DNA from: Gonocerus acuteangulatus
Taxonomy: Eukaryota > Arthropoda > Insecta > Hemiptera > Coreidae
Assembly (NCBI GenBank): GCA_946811695.1
Contig: OX328132.1
Coordinates: 124,515,489 to 124,579,488 of the forward strand
Length of the DNA stretch: 64,000 nucleotides
Direction of reading: 5' to 3'
The notes under the pieces were generated by a model. It saw nothing but the letters and a program-made list of their open reading frames with translations, was not told the origin of the DNA and did not search any database. This document shows positions 51,627 to 58,756 of the stretch, piece after piece. The position numbers and the translations under genes were made by a program. The first letter of the stretch is position 1; each line of letters opens with the position of its first letter.

Positions 51627-54600
51627 TTGTCTGTTCGCATCGTAGCTCAGAGAGCAATGGTCCGATTTTGATGAAATTTGGTACAAAAATCCTTCGTCCA
51701 ATTTGAAAGGTTAAGTTCGTTAACCAGCAAAATCCGCCCACTGAAAGATGGCGTTTGGGGCGAAATTCGCGCAAAAAAATCGTAACGCTTACGTTTTTGA
51801 GTTCATATGCTGGTAAGTACTTGTTTTATAGGCTTCTTGGCCTAGGAAAACGAATGACACCATTTTTAAGGCGATAGCTTCAACCGTTTTCGAGAAAATT
51901 GGAAAAATAGTTCCTGAATAACGTTTTAGCGCGGTTACTCCCTATCTCCATAGGGAGAACCCGCTTATGAGGTTGACCTCACGACGCAATCCGGAAGTGC
52001 CGACTAGAAACTTTCACGTTTCAGACCCTATAGATCACGAAAATATAGGTGGCCCAAATTTGTATATATATATATATATATGCTTGTCTGTTCGCGCTCT
52101 AGCAAGCTCTAAAATGGTCCGATTTTAACGAAATTTGGTACAAAAATCTGTCGTCTAATTTGAAAGGTCAACTTCATAACCAGCAGAATCCGCCTACTAG
52201 CGCTATGCGCGAAATTCGCGCAAAAAAATCGTAAAACTTACGTTTTTGAGTTCATATGCTTGCAGGTACTTGTTTTATAGGTTTCTTAACATAAGAAAAC
52301 GAATGAAACCATTTATAAGGCGATATCTGTAACCGTTCCTGAGAAAAGTGGAATCAATGTTTTTGTAAGTCATTATATTTTTATGAGTACTTAGAATCGC
52401 GGGATTCAATTGAAATATTTTCTACAACTTTGAAATTACTCCCAACTAAGATGTTTAACTTTTGGTTACATTTGGAGTTAAGGAACTAGGCGAAAAAAAT
52501 TATTTTATTAATAGACATGAAAAGTTTTCGGATCTTCATACATTTTTCGTAAATATCTCGGTAACGGTTGGGAAATCGTGCTAAGTGAAAGGTAACCATT
52601 CGAATGCTTACTAAATTATCTACAAAAAAGGTTCTAAACTAATATACGATGGGGCAACGTCAATCAAAGATATAAGCGCTTAAAACTTAAAAAGTGTTCG
52701 TTTTGTTGTTTCGAAAGAGTTTTTCTCTTTGTTTATCTCACTTTTTAATTGGTTGTTTCTTATTTTAAGTAGCATTTATCAGTAAAATTAGTATAGTAGT
52801 AAAATAAGCTAAGAAACGGTGAAAGGTATTGGTAATAATACGTTTGTAGTGGCTGTGGTAATCAAGATGGCTGTCGCTAATCATGATGACGTAGTTTGTT
52901 TGTAATTTTCCTGTCTATATAACCTTCCTCATAGCCTCTAACTGAAGTCATCGTTATTTCTTATTTTATAGAAAGATTTAACCCACGACAGAATGAAATT
53001 TTTTTCGCCATGAAGCACTTATTTACAGTTGATTATAACAGTAAAACGAATTTGCTAGTAAAACAAGATACTTAAAATGACAACGAATTTTTGGTTGTTT
53101 AGAATACAGCCTTCTTAGCAGTAGACAAAGTGTAAGTACGTTTTCAGTACATAATTTATTGACTTATACAGATTAAGAATTATCCGTTTCTGTGTACGTT
53201 GGCTACTGTCAGTTTCCTGTGATTTGTAATGCTAATCTATTCCATTTCTTCGAGATGTACGTAACCGCGCTAAGATGACGCAGTTCCTGCGAATCGGACT
53301 TTTTGGTATGGGTACTTAAAATCATGGGATTCAGTTGAACCATTTTTTTGCATGTTTGAATTTTATCATAACTAACATGTTAAACTTTTGGTTACGTTTG
53401 GAGTTAAGGAAGGGTTAGAATAAAATATTTAATGAACAGACATGAAAAGTTTTGGGAACTTCGTATAATTTCATTAATATCTCGAACACGGTCGGGAAAT
53501 TTTGATAAGTGTATAGAAACTATTTGAAAGCTTTCTAAATTCTCTACAAAAAAGATTCTGAAACAATTTTTGATTAGGTGATGTCGATCGAAGAAATAAG
53601 TGCTTAAAACTTCAAATACGTCTGTTTAGTTCATATGAACGGGTTTTTGTCGTTTTTTTGTAATTTTTGTCTCTTTCCCTTAGTTTGTTATTGCTTTTTA
53701 TTTTTGAAATTTCTTATGTCGTATTCGTAAGGAAAATGTATTTGTGTGTAAAACAGGATAGGTAAAATGAGACCAATTTTCTGTTGCTAGAAATAATGGA
53801 AAGTTTTGATAACTTCGTATATTTTCATTAATATCTCGAAAACGGTTGAAAATCTTGGGAAGCGAAAGGTTACCATTCGAAAGCTTACTAAGTGGTCTAC
53901 AAAAAAGGTTCTCAAGAAAGTTTTGAATAAGCGATGTCAATCGGAGAAATAAGTGCTTAAATTTTGAAATAATTGATTTCGTTTATTCGAACGGTTCTTT
54001 TTGTCTGTTTTTATTCCTTATTATTTTTTAATTGCTTAAAGTTGGATAATGTATTTGACAATAAAACAGATTAATTAAAATAAGAAAAACAATTCATTGT
54101 TAGAAATATATCAGGCTGTACCGTATGAAATGTCAGTTTTGGATTTGCCGATTTCCTTCAAATGTCTTGAAACTGTCAAGGCTCCTACTCCAAATTCTTT
54201 GGCATATTCCCTAGTGTTTGCAATTGCTTATAGTAGTCAAATGTATTTGTCAATAAAACAGGATACGTATAATTAGAAACAATATTTTATTTTTGCGGAA
54301 TCTTGGGATTCTCAGATGCCGTATGAATATCTATTAGGCCCCCTTCGTATATTTTCAGTAATATCTCAAAAATGGTTAGGAAATCGTGGCAAGTGAAATG
54401 TAACAGTTCGAAAGCTTACTAAATTCTCTACAATAAATGTTTTGAAGAAATGTTTGATGGGGTCGTCACATTAGGAGAAATAAGTGCTTAAAACTTTGTT
54501 AGTTAGCTTCGTTTATTTAAACGGATCTATTTGTGTGTTTCCCGCAGTTTTTTTTCACTCCTCGTTATTTTTGTACTTGCTTAGATTAGTCAAATGTATT

Positions 54601-57471
54601 TGTCAGTAAACAGGATACGTATAATTAGAAGCAATATTTTGTATGTTAGAATTCGAAAATGCCGTATGAATATCTAGATTACAGTACTGGTGTTGATTTC
54701 GTTCTTTAGAATTGTTCTTGGTATTCCCTTTTTTCATCTGTTACCCATAGTTTTTTATTGCTAGTAGTTTTTTCTTATTGATTATAGAATATAAATCTAT
54801 TTGGATATAAAACAGGATACGTAAAATTAGTAACAATATTTCGGAGATTTCTGAGCGAAATGCCTTGTAAGATTTTCTACCACCACGAACGGCATTTTTC
54901 CTCTATTTTTATCCACTAGATAGGCTTTATTTATCATATTATTCTATATATGTTTTATTAAGCAGGGGATTCTGATTAAATGTCGTCTTTTTGCTGTGGA
55001 TTTTAATTACGGTGTATCTAAGATTGGGTAACATTGGCGAGTCTACATAGTTAAGAACCGACGACGGAGGTAGACTTCTTGCTATGATTTAATCTACATA
55101 TGTATATTAAGTCCTAAATCCAAAAAATAAACTTCACAACGGTTAGATACTATGAGCGAATAGAGAGTCGGTTCAGTGCCCATAGAAACACAAGGTCCCC
55201 AGGATATTTACCTGCTAGGAGTTAATCCTCAAGAGTTGTAAATATACCCCAGGTATCTGCCTACACAAATACAAAGCCTAGACAGGGTACGGAGAGCAAC
55301 TTAATGATTTCATTCACCAAAATTTCTTAAACTATACTAGATTCTGCACAGTTCCATACATAGGTTATATACTAAAAAATCATAAAGACTACTTAGTAGT
55401 AACCCGATTCATCAATAAGCAATCAATAGTTTTCAACACAGGTTATATACTAAATATTTTTAAAAAGTATTTAAGTAGAAAAAGAAACAAGCTTCCTCAA
55501 GACTTGTTTTTGGTCCATTTGTATCTACTCCATAGACTTAATTAGGTTTATTATTCTATATATTGACTTGTTATTCGTCAAGTCTTGTTATTTGTCCTTC
55601 TCTATCTACTAGATAGGCTTTATTCTGCATATTATTCTATATAGGCTTTATTAGGCATGGCATTCTTCTCAATCTTGAGTACTTCTTGATCCTTCTGTAT
55701 CCACTAGAAAGGCTTTATTAGGCATATTTTATATTGATTTATAGAGCTTTAGAATTAGAGCCGGATTGTGTAATTTCCGCTTCTGTGTATAAGTTAGCTA
55801 CTGTCGGTGTCTCAGACGCCTCAATATCACTTTTATTCGAGATGTTCGAGAGGATTTTGGCAATTTTCACGAGATATATATAAAGTTTATTTCTTTTCTA
55901 AGCTTTTCAAATGACACTAGGGATATGAACGGAACCGCGCTAAGATGATGCTGTTCCTTCGGGACTTTTTTTTTTCACCTTCAATAATTAGCTTTTCAGG
56001 AATATCTGTCCCCTTTAGGCCGGCCCCTATTTGACATTTTCCTTGCCTGTATTTTTGGATGAGGCCTTACAGCTTCAAGTGGAACGATAAGGGGCGATAG
56101 GTTTGAACTGCTACTCTGAGGATTGATAAAATCAGTTTGAACTTATTCATTTATTATTTTTAAAATTCTTTGAACAATTGAAGCACCAAATATTAAGTAT
56201 TATTTAAAAATATGTAGCAGAAGAACATATTTGAGTTGAATTATGAAAACATTACTCACGTGTGTTGTACCTTTGACCTGGTCAAAGGAACAACACCTGG
56301 TCGTGGTCAGAGGTACAATCCCTGGTAGTGCAAAATAAAAAACATGCTAAAAATCTTTGGGTTAAGATAAATCAATTTCAGAAGCTACACCATGTGTCTT
56401 ATTGTAAAAGCTAATTTGTCAAATGATTTCCATCTAAAAAGACGTAATAAAAAAAATATTATGAGGCAAAACGTCATCAATAAATAACTTACATTGTTAT
56501 TACAGAAATTGATAAGTATTTTTTGCAAGAATCCTCTTTGACTTGAATAATCCAAAGTAGGTTACACAAGCCCTCTAGTGAAGCAGCTAAACACTAATTA
56601 CACCAAAATTTATAAAATGTTGCTACATGCCGCCATAGACTCGGTGGTCAAAGGTACAATATGGTCAGTGGTACAACACCTTCCCTATATATAAAAACAG
56701 AAAATCATTATATAGTAAGTGTGTGCTATAGCTAGAGCTTAAATTAGAGGAAGATCAATAATGTTTTAAGATCTAGATGGGTAACATGGATACAGATATC
56801 AAATTAACAAATACATTATAAAAAGTAACAGACGATTTGGACAACTCTACAGACTGTTGAACCGCAAATCACATTTAAGTACTGAAAACAAACTGATCAT
56901 TTACAAATCACTACTGCAACCCATTTGGGCATACTCAGAACTCTGGGGACTGTGAAAACATCGAACATCAGACGCATTCAAACATTTCAATCCAAGGTCC
57001 TAAGAACAATAGTCAATGCTCCCTTCTACGTTTCCAGCCTCAACCTCCATAAAGACCTCAATATCCCACTCGTTAATGATGTTATATTATCCAGATTCCA
57101 ACATTTCCATCCTAAACTTTCCACTCATCGAAATCCTGAAGTCCTCCCCCTATCAAGTGCCACCTACCCACTCTCTCCACCGTGGCGACTCAAAAAACAT
57201 TGGCCTAGAGATCTGCTGCAGTGACCAAGTGAAGTGTTAGCAATGGCTTTCTCTTTGTTCAAGCGCGACAATTATCTGTGGCTCACCGATCTCTCTTCGA
57301 CTCCAGCCACTGGTCGAAGCAGAAGGGAGCTTGGGTAGGCCTATCTCAACGTCATCTAGTCTTTCTGCCAATAATCGAGGATGAAGTTGGGAGGAGAACC
57401 TTCTTGAGCACAGAACCTTCATATTGCATCATATTACCAGATGTATATACAGGATGTAATAATCAATAAAG

Positions 57472-57512
<41 letters not shown>

Positions 57513-58752
57513 CATTATGAAAATAGGCTTACCAATGAGAAGACAGAGAACTATGCCTCATGGATGCGTAATCATTTCTGATGGTGGTTTATCAAGGTAA
57601 GTCTGGGGAAAGGAGTGGGTGGGGGAGGAGGAGTTCTTGACCACCCATTAAGTTGAGGGTGGTAGTAAAGGATCGAGGGATGGAAGGCGGTGTCATAAAA
57701 GTGTGGTGATAATGGAAGGGAGGCAGGTATGAAGGGTTTTATTGCAGGCGGTATAGAGTTTTAGCAAGACGTTTTTAATAAATGTAAAATGTTGGATTAT
57801 TTAGAGGAGATGAATTCTTTATCAATTTAGTCATTAACAGGTTTATTTTCAAGGTGGATAAATATTGATGAGGGGAGGAGGCGTTTATCAGAGTTGGATT
57901 CAGTGGAGAGGATAGAGTATTTTTCAAAGCCACAGATATGTCCATCTGTGATGGATTGTCTCGATAAAGCGGTCTTTATGTCTTTTGACGTTAGGAAGAA
58001 AGAAATAAAGATAAACCCAACCCTGGATATTTCTACTGTCTCTAAAAATAATTCTTCTCTAAAAAAAAAAATCTGTTAGGGAACGTTGTTTGTTGGATTA
58101 AAACTTACGTTAAGTTATTTAAACACTATTGGGTAATTTTTAATAATAATAATAATAAAACAAATGAATAATCACAATTTTTGAATGATTTGTGAATATT
58201 CATTTTGCGTTTTTCCCCTGATAGCACAAGTTGGTCAATCATAGCCTATATTAATTTGTGTTGAAAATGTGAAAGTTTTTGACTCCAAATAACCGACATT
58301 CATCTAACCATAGCAATGTCAATTTAAACATATATTATTCCTATTAGATCTTAGATTACAAAGTAGGCCGTAATGTGGTGAAGACATTCTTTGACTATTA
58401 CAAAGGGCTGGGTGTCATCGAACCTATTGTGAAGACGGTGGAGAAGAAAAACCCAAGAGGAAGGTTGCCTTTCCGGCGAGGTGAAAGGGCGACTTGCAGA
58501 TCCAGGAGCGCCCCAGGAAGGGTGCAGGCTAGTCAAATCCCCATCCTAGAACTCCGCTTAGATCGGGTTTGTGGGAGGAGGCTAAGGAGCCAAGAAGCTA
58601 GGCCGAGAAAATCCGGCTCGCAAGCCCAGACTCCTCCCGTGCCAGCTTCCCTTTCAATAATAGACTTCAACAGCATGACGAGGAACAGCTTCCAGAATGT
58701 TGGCGAAAGCGTAAGATCAAGGAAGAGAGGACGTGAAACCTCGCTTCGTTAG
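18968..58752 (+). CDS. AGBL4: Cytosolic carboxypeptidase 6-like (AGBL4/CCP6), nine exons, 5' end missing
   Basis: Nine exons on the + strand join in phase to 1386 nt (461 codons and a stop). The order of motifs matches AGBL4/CCP6 along its length: [14 protein letters not shown], a YPYSYS segment of the CCP N-terminal domain, [66 protein letters not shown]. Family members are cytosolic M14D zinc carboxypeptidases that remove glutamates from polyglutamylated or Glu-ended proteins such as tubulin. Zinc ligands and substrate-binding Asn-Arg are present; the catalytic Glu is replaced by Ile (see exon 49657-49769), so activity is doubtful. About 90 N-terminal residues of the usual ~500 are not found. 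The gene spans about 39.8 kb; one intron is 73 bp and several are 7-9 kb and full of repeats. Assignment to CCP6 rather than another CCP rests on residue-by-residue resemblance recalled from the family. Confidence 0.92.
19437..19609 (+). mobile_element. tRNA-derived SINE
   Basis: Head GTGGTCTAGTGGCTAGCGCC, a B box with one extra T (GGTTTCGATTCCC), body TTTTCTCATCCCGCGGCTCG and tail GGCGCTAATGGCCTAG...CGTAAAAAAAA. Located in intron 1 of the carboxypeptidase gene. Confidence 0.87.
19977..20682 (+). mobile_element. TIR-element relative of 58757-59593
   Basis: GCGACGTCGCTTGTAGGTTC..., TTTTTCTCGTCGC and the end GCTCATCGCTCGTATCGTAC match the element downstream of the carboxypeptidase stop. The left terminus was not identified. 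A poly-T run lies at 20107-20138. About 80 bp (AAGTCTATGAAACA...) flanking at 19147 recurs at 20683. Confidence 0.6.
20896..21079 (-). mobile_element. Helentron-like 3' end fragment
   Basis: The 3' hairpin (minus strand GCGGGGTTCCTCCCCATGGG, ending CGCTAA) and the (TA)n tract are present. The copy stops where a pogo-like sequence begins. Confidence 0.75.
21080..21942. mobile_element. Pogo/Tigger-like fragment carrying a nested TIR element
   Basis: CAGTAGACTCTCCCTAATCC at 21080 matches the pogo/Tigger-type terminus also seen at 59745. Within it, 21107-21822 is bounded by CACAGTGGTTAAAAA and TTTTTGACCACTGT with GCGTCG on both sides; comparison with 59745 shows the uninterrupted site. The pogo right end was not found. 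Confidence 0.65.
21943..22048 (+). mobile_element. 5'-truncated SINE tail
   Basis: It starts TATTTTCTCATCTCAGGGCT and ends GGCGCTAATGGCCAAGATTT...CGCCGTAAAA. Flanks ATAATAATATGTACC are repeated on both sides as a target duplication of ~15 bp. Confidence 0.8.
22080..23160. other. Intron sequence, little recognised
   Basis: It holds a partial copy of the hAT-like terminus (22229-22335), a truncated SINE tail on the minus strand (22370-22435) and a tandem pair of about 110 bp (22470-22680, CTGACGATGCGCCTGGCAAA in both). No gene seen. Confidence 0.6.
23160..23290 (+). mobile_element. Helentron-like 3' fragment with (TA)n(TG)n
   Basis: A TATATA/(GT)n microsatellite followed by CAAATTTGAACCACCG and a GATTCTGAAAC block as in the family's 3' region. 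Confidence 0.6.
23830..24780. other. Intron sequence with Helentron-like 5' tip
   Basis: AGTCCGACTCGCAGGAACTC at 23834 begins a short Helentron-like 5' fragment. A hammerhead-like motif lies at 24293-24335 (minus) and a (GA)n run at 24735-24761. The rest is anonymous AT-rich sequence. Confidence 0.55.
25600..26570. other. Fragments of Helentron-like repeats and an internal duplication
   Basis: 5' tips occur at 25615 and 26071. CCAAATGTAA[T/C]CAAAATCG followed by CACATGGGACCTC and ~150 bp recurs at ~25845 and ~26410. No intact gene. Confidence 0.6.
27128..27344 (+). CDS. AGBL4: CCP6 exon B (N-terminal CCP domain)
   Basis: The acceptor TTTGTGCGTAG and the donor TTG|GTAAGT bound 217 nt. The product runs from [11 protein letters not shown] through [19 protein letters not shown] to KRELLAQSL. 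The YxxAxxYPYTYS-like block and the following FKRELLAQS are typical of the CCP N-terminal domain that precedes the M14 fold. The exon ends in phase 0 and joins [11 protein letters not shown] in the next exon, as in the family. Confidence 0.93.
27500..28600. repeat. 97-bp minisatellite in intron 2 (about 11 copies)
   Basis: GATCACGCATGTCTGCAATG and GTTTATGTGTGCGTAGAAGA recur with period ~97. Later copies diverge and change to CGCATGTATTTATGAACGTA. Located 150 bp after the donor of exon 27128-27344. Confidence 0.9.
28745..28838. other. Two adjacent hairpins in intron 2
   Basis: GTTTCTTGACATTGG and CCAGTGTCAAGAAAC form a 15-bp stem with one G·T pair and a 10-nt loop. Immediately after, ATAACCTAGAGAT pairs with ATCTATAGGTTAC. 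Confidence 0.6.
29429..29578 (+). pseudogene. RNase H fragment of a non-LTR retrotransposon
   Basis: The frame [20 protein letters not shown] followed by [14 protein letters not shown] and a stop matches the last RNase H motif (HxGIxGNExADxxAK) of I/Jockey-group ORF2 proteins. Neighbouring sequence is not coding. Intronic. Confidence 0.8.
29580..29995. repeat. AT-rich palindromic repeats
   Basis: Many copies of words such as CGAATAAATTCGTATT and GTGAATAAATTTGTATTCG in both orientations. No gene. Confidence 0.7.
30337..30469 (+). CDS. AGBL4: CCP6 exon C with HPGE zinc-binding motif
   Basis: The acceptor is CATGTTTAG and the donor CAAG|GTAAGC. The exon encodes [11 protein letters not shown], a variable loop, [19 protein letters not shown] and one base of the next Gly codon. 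His (30433-30435) and Glu (30442-30444) of HPGE are the first two zinc ligands of M14 peptidases. The donor is followed at once by a ~1.1-kb minisatellite whose units repeat the sequence around this donor. Confidence 0.95.
30470..31605. repeat. Minisatellite beginning at a 5' splice site
   Basis: Units contain GTAAGCCCCTGCTTCCTACT, TATATCCCTTGCTTTATTCA and TATATGAAG; unit length varies between about 57 and 114 bp by inclusion of a TTTAATATC segment. The array starts with the authentic donor of the HPGE exon and includes further exact AAG|GTAAGCCCC words at about 30648, 31233 and 31461. Confidence 0.93.
31806..32092. repeat. 44-bp tandem repeat (6.5 copies)
   Basis: GCTTCAGGATAGCAACGGCG + AATCGAAGTCCAAGTTCTTA + ACGT with period 44; copies differ by AACGG/AAAGG. 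In intron 3. Confidence 0.92.
32796..33960 (-). mobile_element. Helentron-like element, 3' end intact
   Basis: 3' hairpin at 32796-32838 (GCGGGGTTCCTCCCTATGGG on the minus strand, ending CGCTAA), (TA)n at 32932-33002, and the standard internal blocks. The 5' tip was not seen. Confidence 0.75.
34965..36224 (-). mobile_element. Helentron-like element, 3'-truncated
   Basis: It runs from internal GTTCGTTAACCAGCAAAATC to the 5' tip (minus strand GTCCGACTCGCAGGAACTGC near 36224) with GGAACCGCGCTAAGATGATG. It abuts the hAT-like element at 36239. Confidence 0.75.
36239..36917. mobile_element. Non-autonomous TIR transposon, hAT-like
   Basis: Left end GGTCCTTTTTGCGAACACCA and right end GAATTCGCAAAAAGACC are inverted repeats that extend inward ~65 bp (CAGTTACTT, GTGATT...AACAGTGATT). 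A related copy at 60453 has an exact 8-bp target duplication. Confidence 0.72.
36918..38089. other. Intron sequence, nothing recognised
   Basis: AT-rich, short poly-C and poly-G runs; a hammerhead-like word CCCTGATCAAGACGAAACGT at 37313-37332. No gene seen before exon 38090. Confidence 0.5.
38090..38204 (+). CDS. AGBL4: CCP6 exon D (IIDFL...NPDGV)
   Basis: The acceptor TCTTTTTTAG and the donor CAAAG|GTTTGC bound 115 nt. The exon encodes (G)[10 protein letters not shown], then [19 protein letters not shown] and two bases of an Arg codon. The NPDG motif is conserved in M14 peptidases. The Gly codon is split with the previous exon (VCQ-G-IIDFL). Confidence 0.95.
38278..38389 (+). CDS. AGBL4: CCP6 exon E (DLNR)
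   Basis: It follows a 73-bp intron, the shortest in the gene, with acceptor TATTTAAAG and donor GACAAG|GTAATG. The exon encodes [14 protein letters not shown] and then an [11 protein letters not shown] helix. The Asn-Arg of DLNR binds the substrate C-terminal carboxylate in M14 enzymes and is intact here. The exon ends in phase 0. Confidence 0.95.
39522..40454. mobile_element. Foldback element with ~400-bp inverted arms
   Basis: Ends CAGGATGGCCCAGATAAACG and TTATCTGGGCCACCCTG are flanked by TA on each side. Inverted matching continues through AAGGGAAGGGTTTCCTC / ...GGGCACCCTTCCCTT to ~39905 and ~40050. The centre holds (TA)n (39926-39974). Confidence 0.85.
41292..41493 (+). mobile_element. 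5S rRNA-derived SINE
   Basis: It begins GCCAACGGCCATAGCCACGT and continues with CCGTAGATCACCGAAGTTAA and GCAACGTCGGGCGTGGTCAG to GTGCTGTTGGCAT, a nearly complete 5S rRNA sequence with the internal pol III promoter region. Then comes the tail CGGCGCTAATGGCCAAG...GATGCGCCGTAAAA. TTATCTTTTAC flanks both sides (41281-41291 and 41494-41504). Confidence 0.93.
41725..42566 (-). mobile_element. Helentron-like fragment between the inverted arms
   Basis: It ends with the family's 5' tip (plus strand GAACCGCGCTATGATGATGC then AGTTCCTGCGAGACG). A 55-bp insert is present at about 42393-42460 relative to the copy at 34965. Confidence 0.7.
43207..43411 (-). mobile_element. 5S rRNA-derived SINE, mirrored copy
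   Basis: Reverse complement of the SINE at 41292, including the 5S head and the shared tail, with a poly-T run of ~38 (poly-A tail). It carries the same target flank (GTAAAAGATAA). Confidence 0.92.
44093..44356. repeat. Direct duplication (with 45262-45525)
   Basis: AAAACAAAACAACA, TGTAAAGCTGCAAGTT and CTTAATAAAATTAAAGTTT recur in the same order ~1.17 kb downstream. Confidence 0.8.
44355..44549 (-). other. Short open frame of unknown nature
   Basis: A 64-codon frame with a coding-like composition ([39 protein letters not shown]). Not recognised; probably a remnant of a transposon ORF. Confidence 0.25.
44690..44835. promoter_or_regulatory. 20-bp GC-rich array of NRF-1-type palindromes
   Basis: CGTTCGCGCATGCGCAGTGG repeats with period 20 about six times, plus a diverged copy; another GCGCATGCGC occurs at 44885. 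GCGCATGCGC fits the NRF-1 (insect Ewg) site. Composition is strikingly GC/CpG-rich against the AT-rich surroundings. Whether it is bound or active is unknown. Confidence 0.6.
45262..45525. repeat. Second copy of the 44093 duplication
   Basis: Same blocks as 44093-44356 with about 10-15% drift by eye. Confidence 0.8.
45957..46003. repeat. Poly-A run
   Basis: About 46 consecutive A. No SINE body was recognised before it. Confidence 0.85.
46605..46850. repeat. 40-bp tandem repeat (6 copies)
   Basis: AGGACAACCTATAGGCTTAA + CACCGTTTGTGAGAAGCATT with period 40. Confidence 0.93.
46880..47145 (+). pseudogene. Mariner/SETMAR-like transposase remnant
   Basis: In one frame [18 protein letters not shown] and, after a shift, [13 protein letters not shown] correspond to the mariner block H-DNA-PH...HPPYSPDLAP. 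The following frame has [20 protein letters not shown]. Several stops and shifts; inactive. Confidence 0.7.
47209..47330. repeat. 62-bp direct duplication
   Basis: CTAGGGCTAAGTAGGATTAA...GGACATAAAGGCATATTAA occurs twice in tandem, ending ~70 bp before exon 47399. Confidence 0.9.
47399..47490 (+). CDS. AGBL4: CCP6 exon F with DLHAHS zinc ligand
   Basis: The acceptor has a strong pyrimidine tract (ATTTTTTTTTCAG) and the donor is TACAG|GTAAGA. The exon encodes [20 protein letters not shown] and SGNTYSDVY. The His codon at 47429-47431 is the third zinc ligand. A 59-bp-unit minisatellite begins at the donor in the following intron. Confidence 0.94.
47491..47890. repeat. 59-bp minisatellite starting at the donor of exon F
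   Basis: GAAATTACCGTTACAGGCCA + TGAAAATCTATAGGAAAGTG + TTTATATGTGAAAATGCAT with period 59. The first, degenerate unit begins GTAAGAGGAAAGTACTGATA at the splice donor itself. Confidence 0.88.
47977..48087 (+). CDS. AGBL4: CCP6 exon G ([13 protein letters not shown])
   Basis: The acceptor is ACATTTTCAG and the donor AGAAG|GTAAGT. The exon encodes [16 protein letters not shown], a [12 protein letters not shown] segment and MNKAGTSRR; the family shows a similar FNRD...KAGT.RR block just before the catalytic-Glu strand. The final Arg codon is split AG|G. Confidence 0.93.
48270..49559 (+). mobile_element. Helentron-like element, both ends present, filling intron 7
   Basis: 5' end TCCGACTCAGCGCGGTTCAG; 3' end hairpin GCGGGGTTCCTCCCTATGAA...GGGAAGAACCGCGCTAA, with (TA)n at 49370-49416. 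A 5S-SINE is nested inside. The element lies between exons G and H. Confidence 0.8.
48751..48910 (+). mobile_element. 5S rRNA-derived SINE with long poly-A, recent insertion
   Basis: The 5S head GCCAACGGCCATAGCCACGT... runs to GTGGCCAGTACCTGG, then the tail GATGCGCCGT and ~55 A. The end of the 5S part and the start of the tail are deleted. ATTAAGGAATATT flanks it exactly at 48738-48750 and 48911-48923. Confidence 0.93.
49604..49656 (+). repeat. Duplicated splice acceptor and exon start (53 bp)
   Basis: GCTATTGTGTGATCT... occurs at 49604 and again at 49657; 43 of 46 exon bases agree. Both copies are preceded by a usable acceptor (CTATACAG and TTTACAG). Splicing to the first copy would run out of frame and meet TAA inside the second copy, so only the second acceptor gives an intact protein. 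Confidence 0.9.
49657..49769 (+). CDS. AGBL4: CCP6 exon H; catalytic Glu replaced by Ile
   Basis: The acceptor is TCTGTTTACAG and the donor T|GTATCC. The frame gives [19 protein letters not shown], then [18 protein letters not shown]. In CCP6 and other M14D enzymes the aligned motif is [S/T]LEV with the catalytic Glu; the codon at 49703-49705 is ATC (Ile). Start and end phases agree with both neighbours (TSRR-LLCD; EET-Y-YKVGRN). The first 46 nt and the acceptor are also present 53 bp upstream (49604-49649) as a near copy. Confidence 0.85.
49770..51350. other. Intron 8, first part
   Basis: Contains a 120-bp tandem pair (50345-50580, TTTTGTCGTGAGTGTTTGCT in both), a hammerhead-like motif at 50622-50665 (minus), (TA)n at 50695-50735 and anonymous AT-rich DNA. 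No gene recognised. Confidence 0.6.
51353..51924 (-). mobile_element. Helentron-like element, 3' half (interrupted)
   Basis: 3' hairpin at 51353, long (TA)n with ATTTATTT interruptions (51490-51625) and internal blocks. Its sequence breaks at AATAACGTTTT, where another copy is inserted, and resumes at 53300. Confidence 0.82.
51925..53299 (-). mobile_element. Helentron-like element, complete, nested in another copy
   Basis: It runs from TTAGCGCGGTTACTCCCTAT (3' end on the minus strand) to AACCGCGCTAAGATGACGCA...GAATCGGA (5' end). The interrupted host copy shows the empty site AACGTTTTTGG, so insertion was inside a T run without clear target duplication. (TA)n is short here (52065-52080). Confidence 0.85.
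53300..54110 (-). mobile_element. Helentron-like element, 5' half of the interrupted copy
   Basis: Begins GGTATGGGTACTTAAAATCA, which continues the sequence broken at 51924 when aligned with 33305 and 35175. Confidence 0.75.
54111..54221 (-). pseudogene. Mariner-like HTH fragment
   Basis: The minus-strand frame [20 protein letters not shown] then KEIGKSK matches the second helix-turn-helix of mariner/SETMAR transposases (TRELAEELGVSxxTISRHLKxIGK). It is only ~110 bp long and lies among Helentron-like sequence. Confidence 0.7.
54222..56800. other. Intron 8, repeat fragments
   Basis: 54300-54915 repeats internal Helentron-family sequence also found at 33780-34020. A 5' tip lies near 55935-55970. 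Between 54950 and 55750 several TTTATTAGGCAT/TCTATCTACTAGATAGG words recur. No gene. Confidence 0.55.
56810..57235 (+). pseudogene. Jockey-type LINE 3' fragment
   Basis: Frames [35 protein letters not shown] and, after a shift, [39 protein letters not shown] are the post-RT region of Jockey-clade ORF2. Sequence continues to AATCAATAAAGAAATA and a (TA)n tract at 57475, the likely 3' end. Confidence 0.82.
57480..58354. other. End of intron 8, nothing recognised
   Basis: G-rich in part (57605-57730). A 61-codon frame at 57894-58079 resembles nothing known. No exon fits the carboxypeptidase here. Confidence 0.5.
58355..58752 (+). CDS. AGBL4: CCP6 terminal exon with basic C-terminal tail
   Basis: After acceptor TTAGATCTTAG the frame reads [19 protein letters not shown], the conserved last helix of the M14 domain, then about 110 residues rich in Arg, Ser and Pro (for example [14 protein letters not shown] and [14 protein letters not shown]) and stops with TAG at 58750-58752. 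The tail has no recognisable domain; CCP6 tails are variable and often basic. A TIR transposon starts 5 bp after the stop. Confidence 0.88.
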
Positions 58753-58756
58753 CTAA

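Noticed and set aside
57541..57597. ATGAGAAGACAGAGAACTAT...TCAAG|GTAAGT as an exon
   Set aside because: It has a good donor, but the translation does not match the carboxypeptidase, and exons 49657 and 58355 join directly in phase.
57894..58079. Open frame of 61 codons in intron 8
   Set aside because: No recognisable family, no splice context and a low-complexity end; likely chance.
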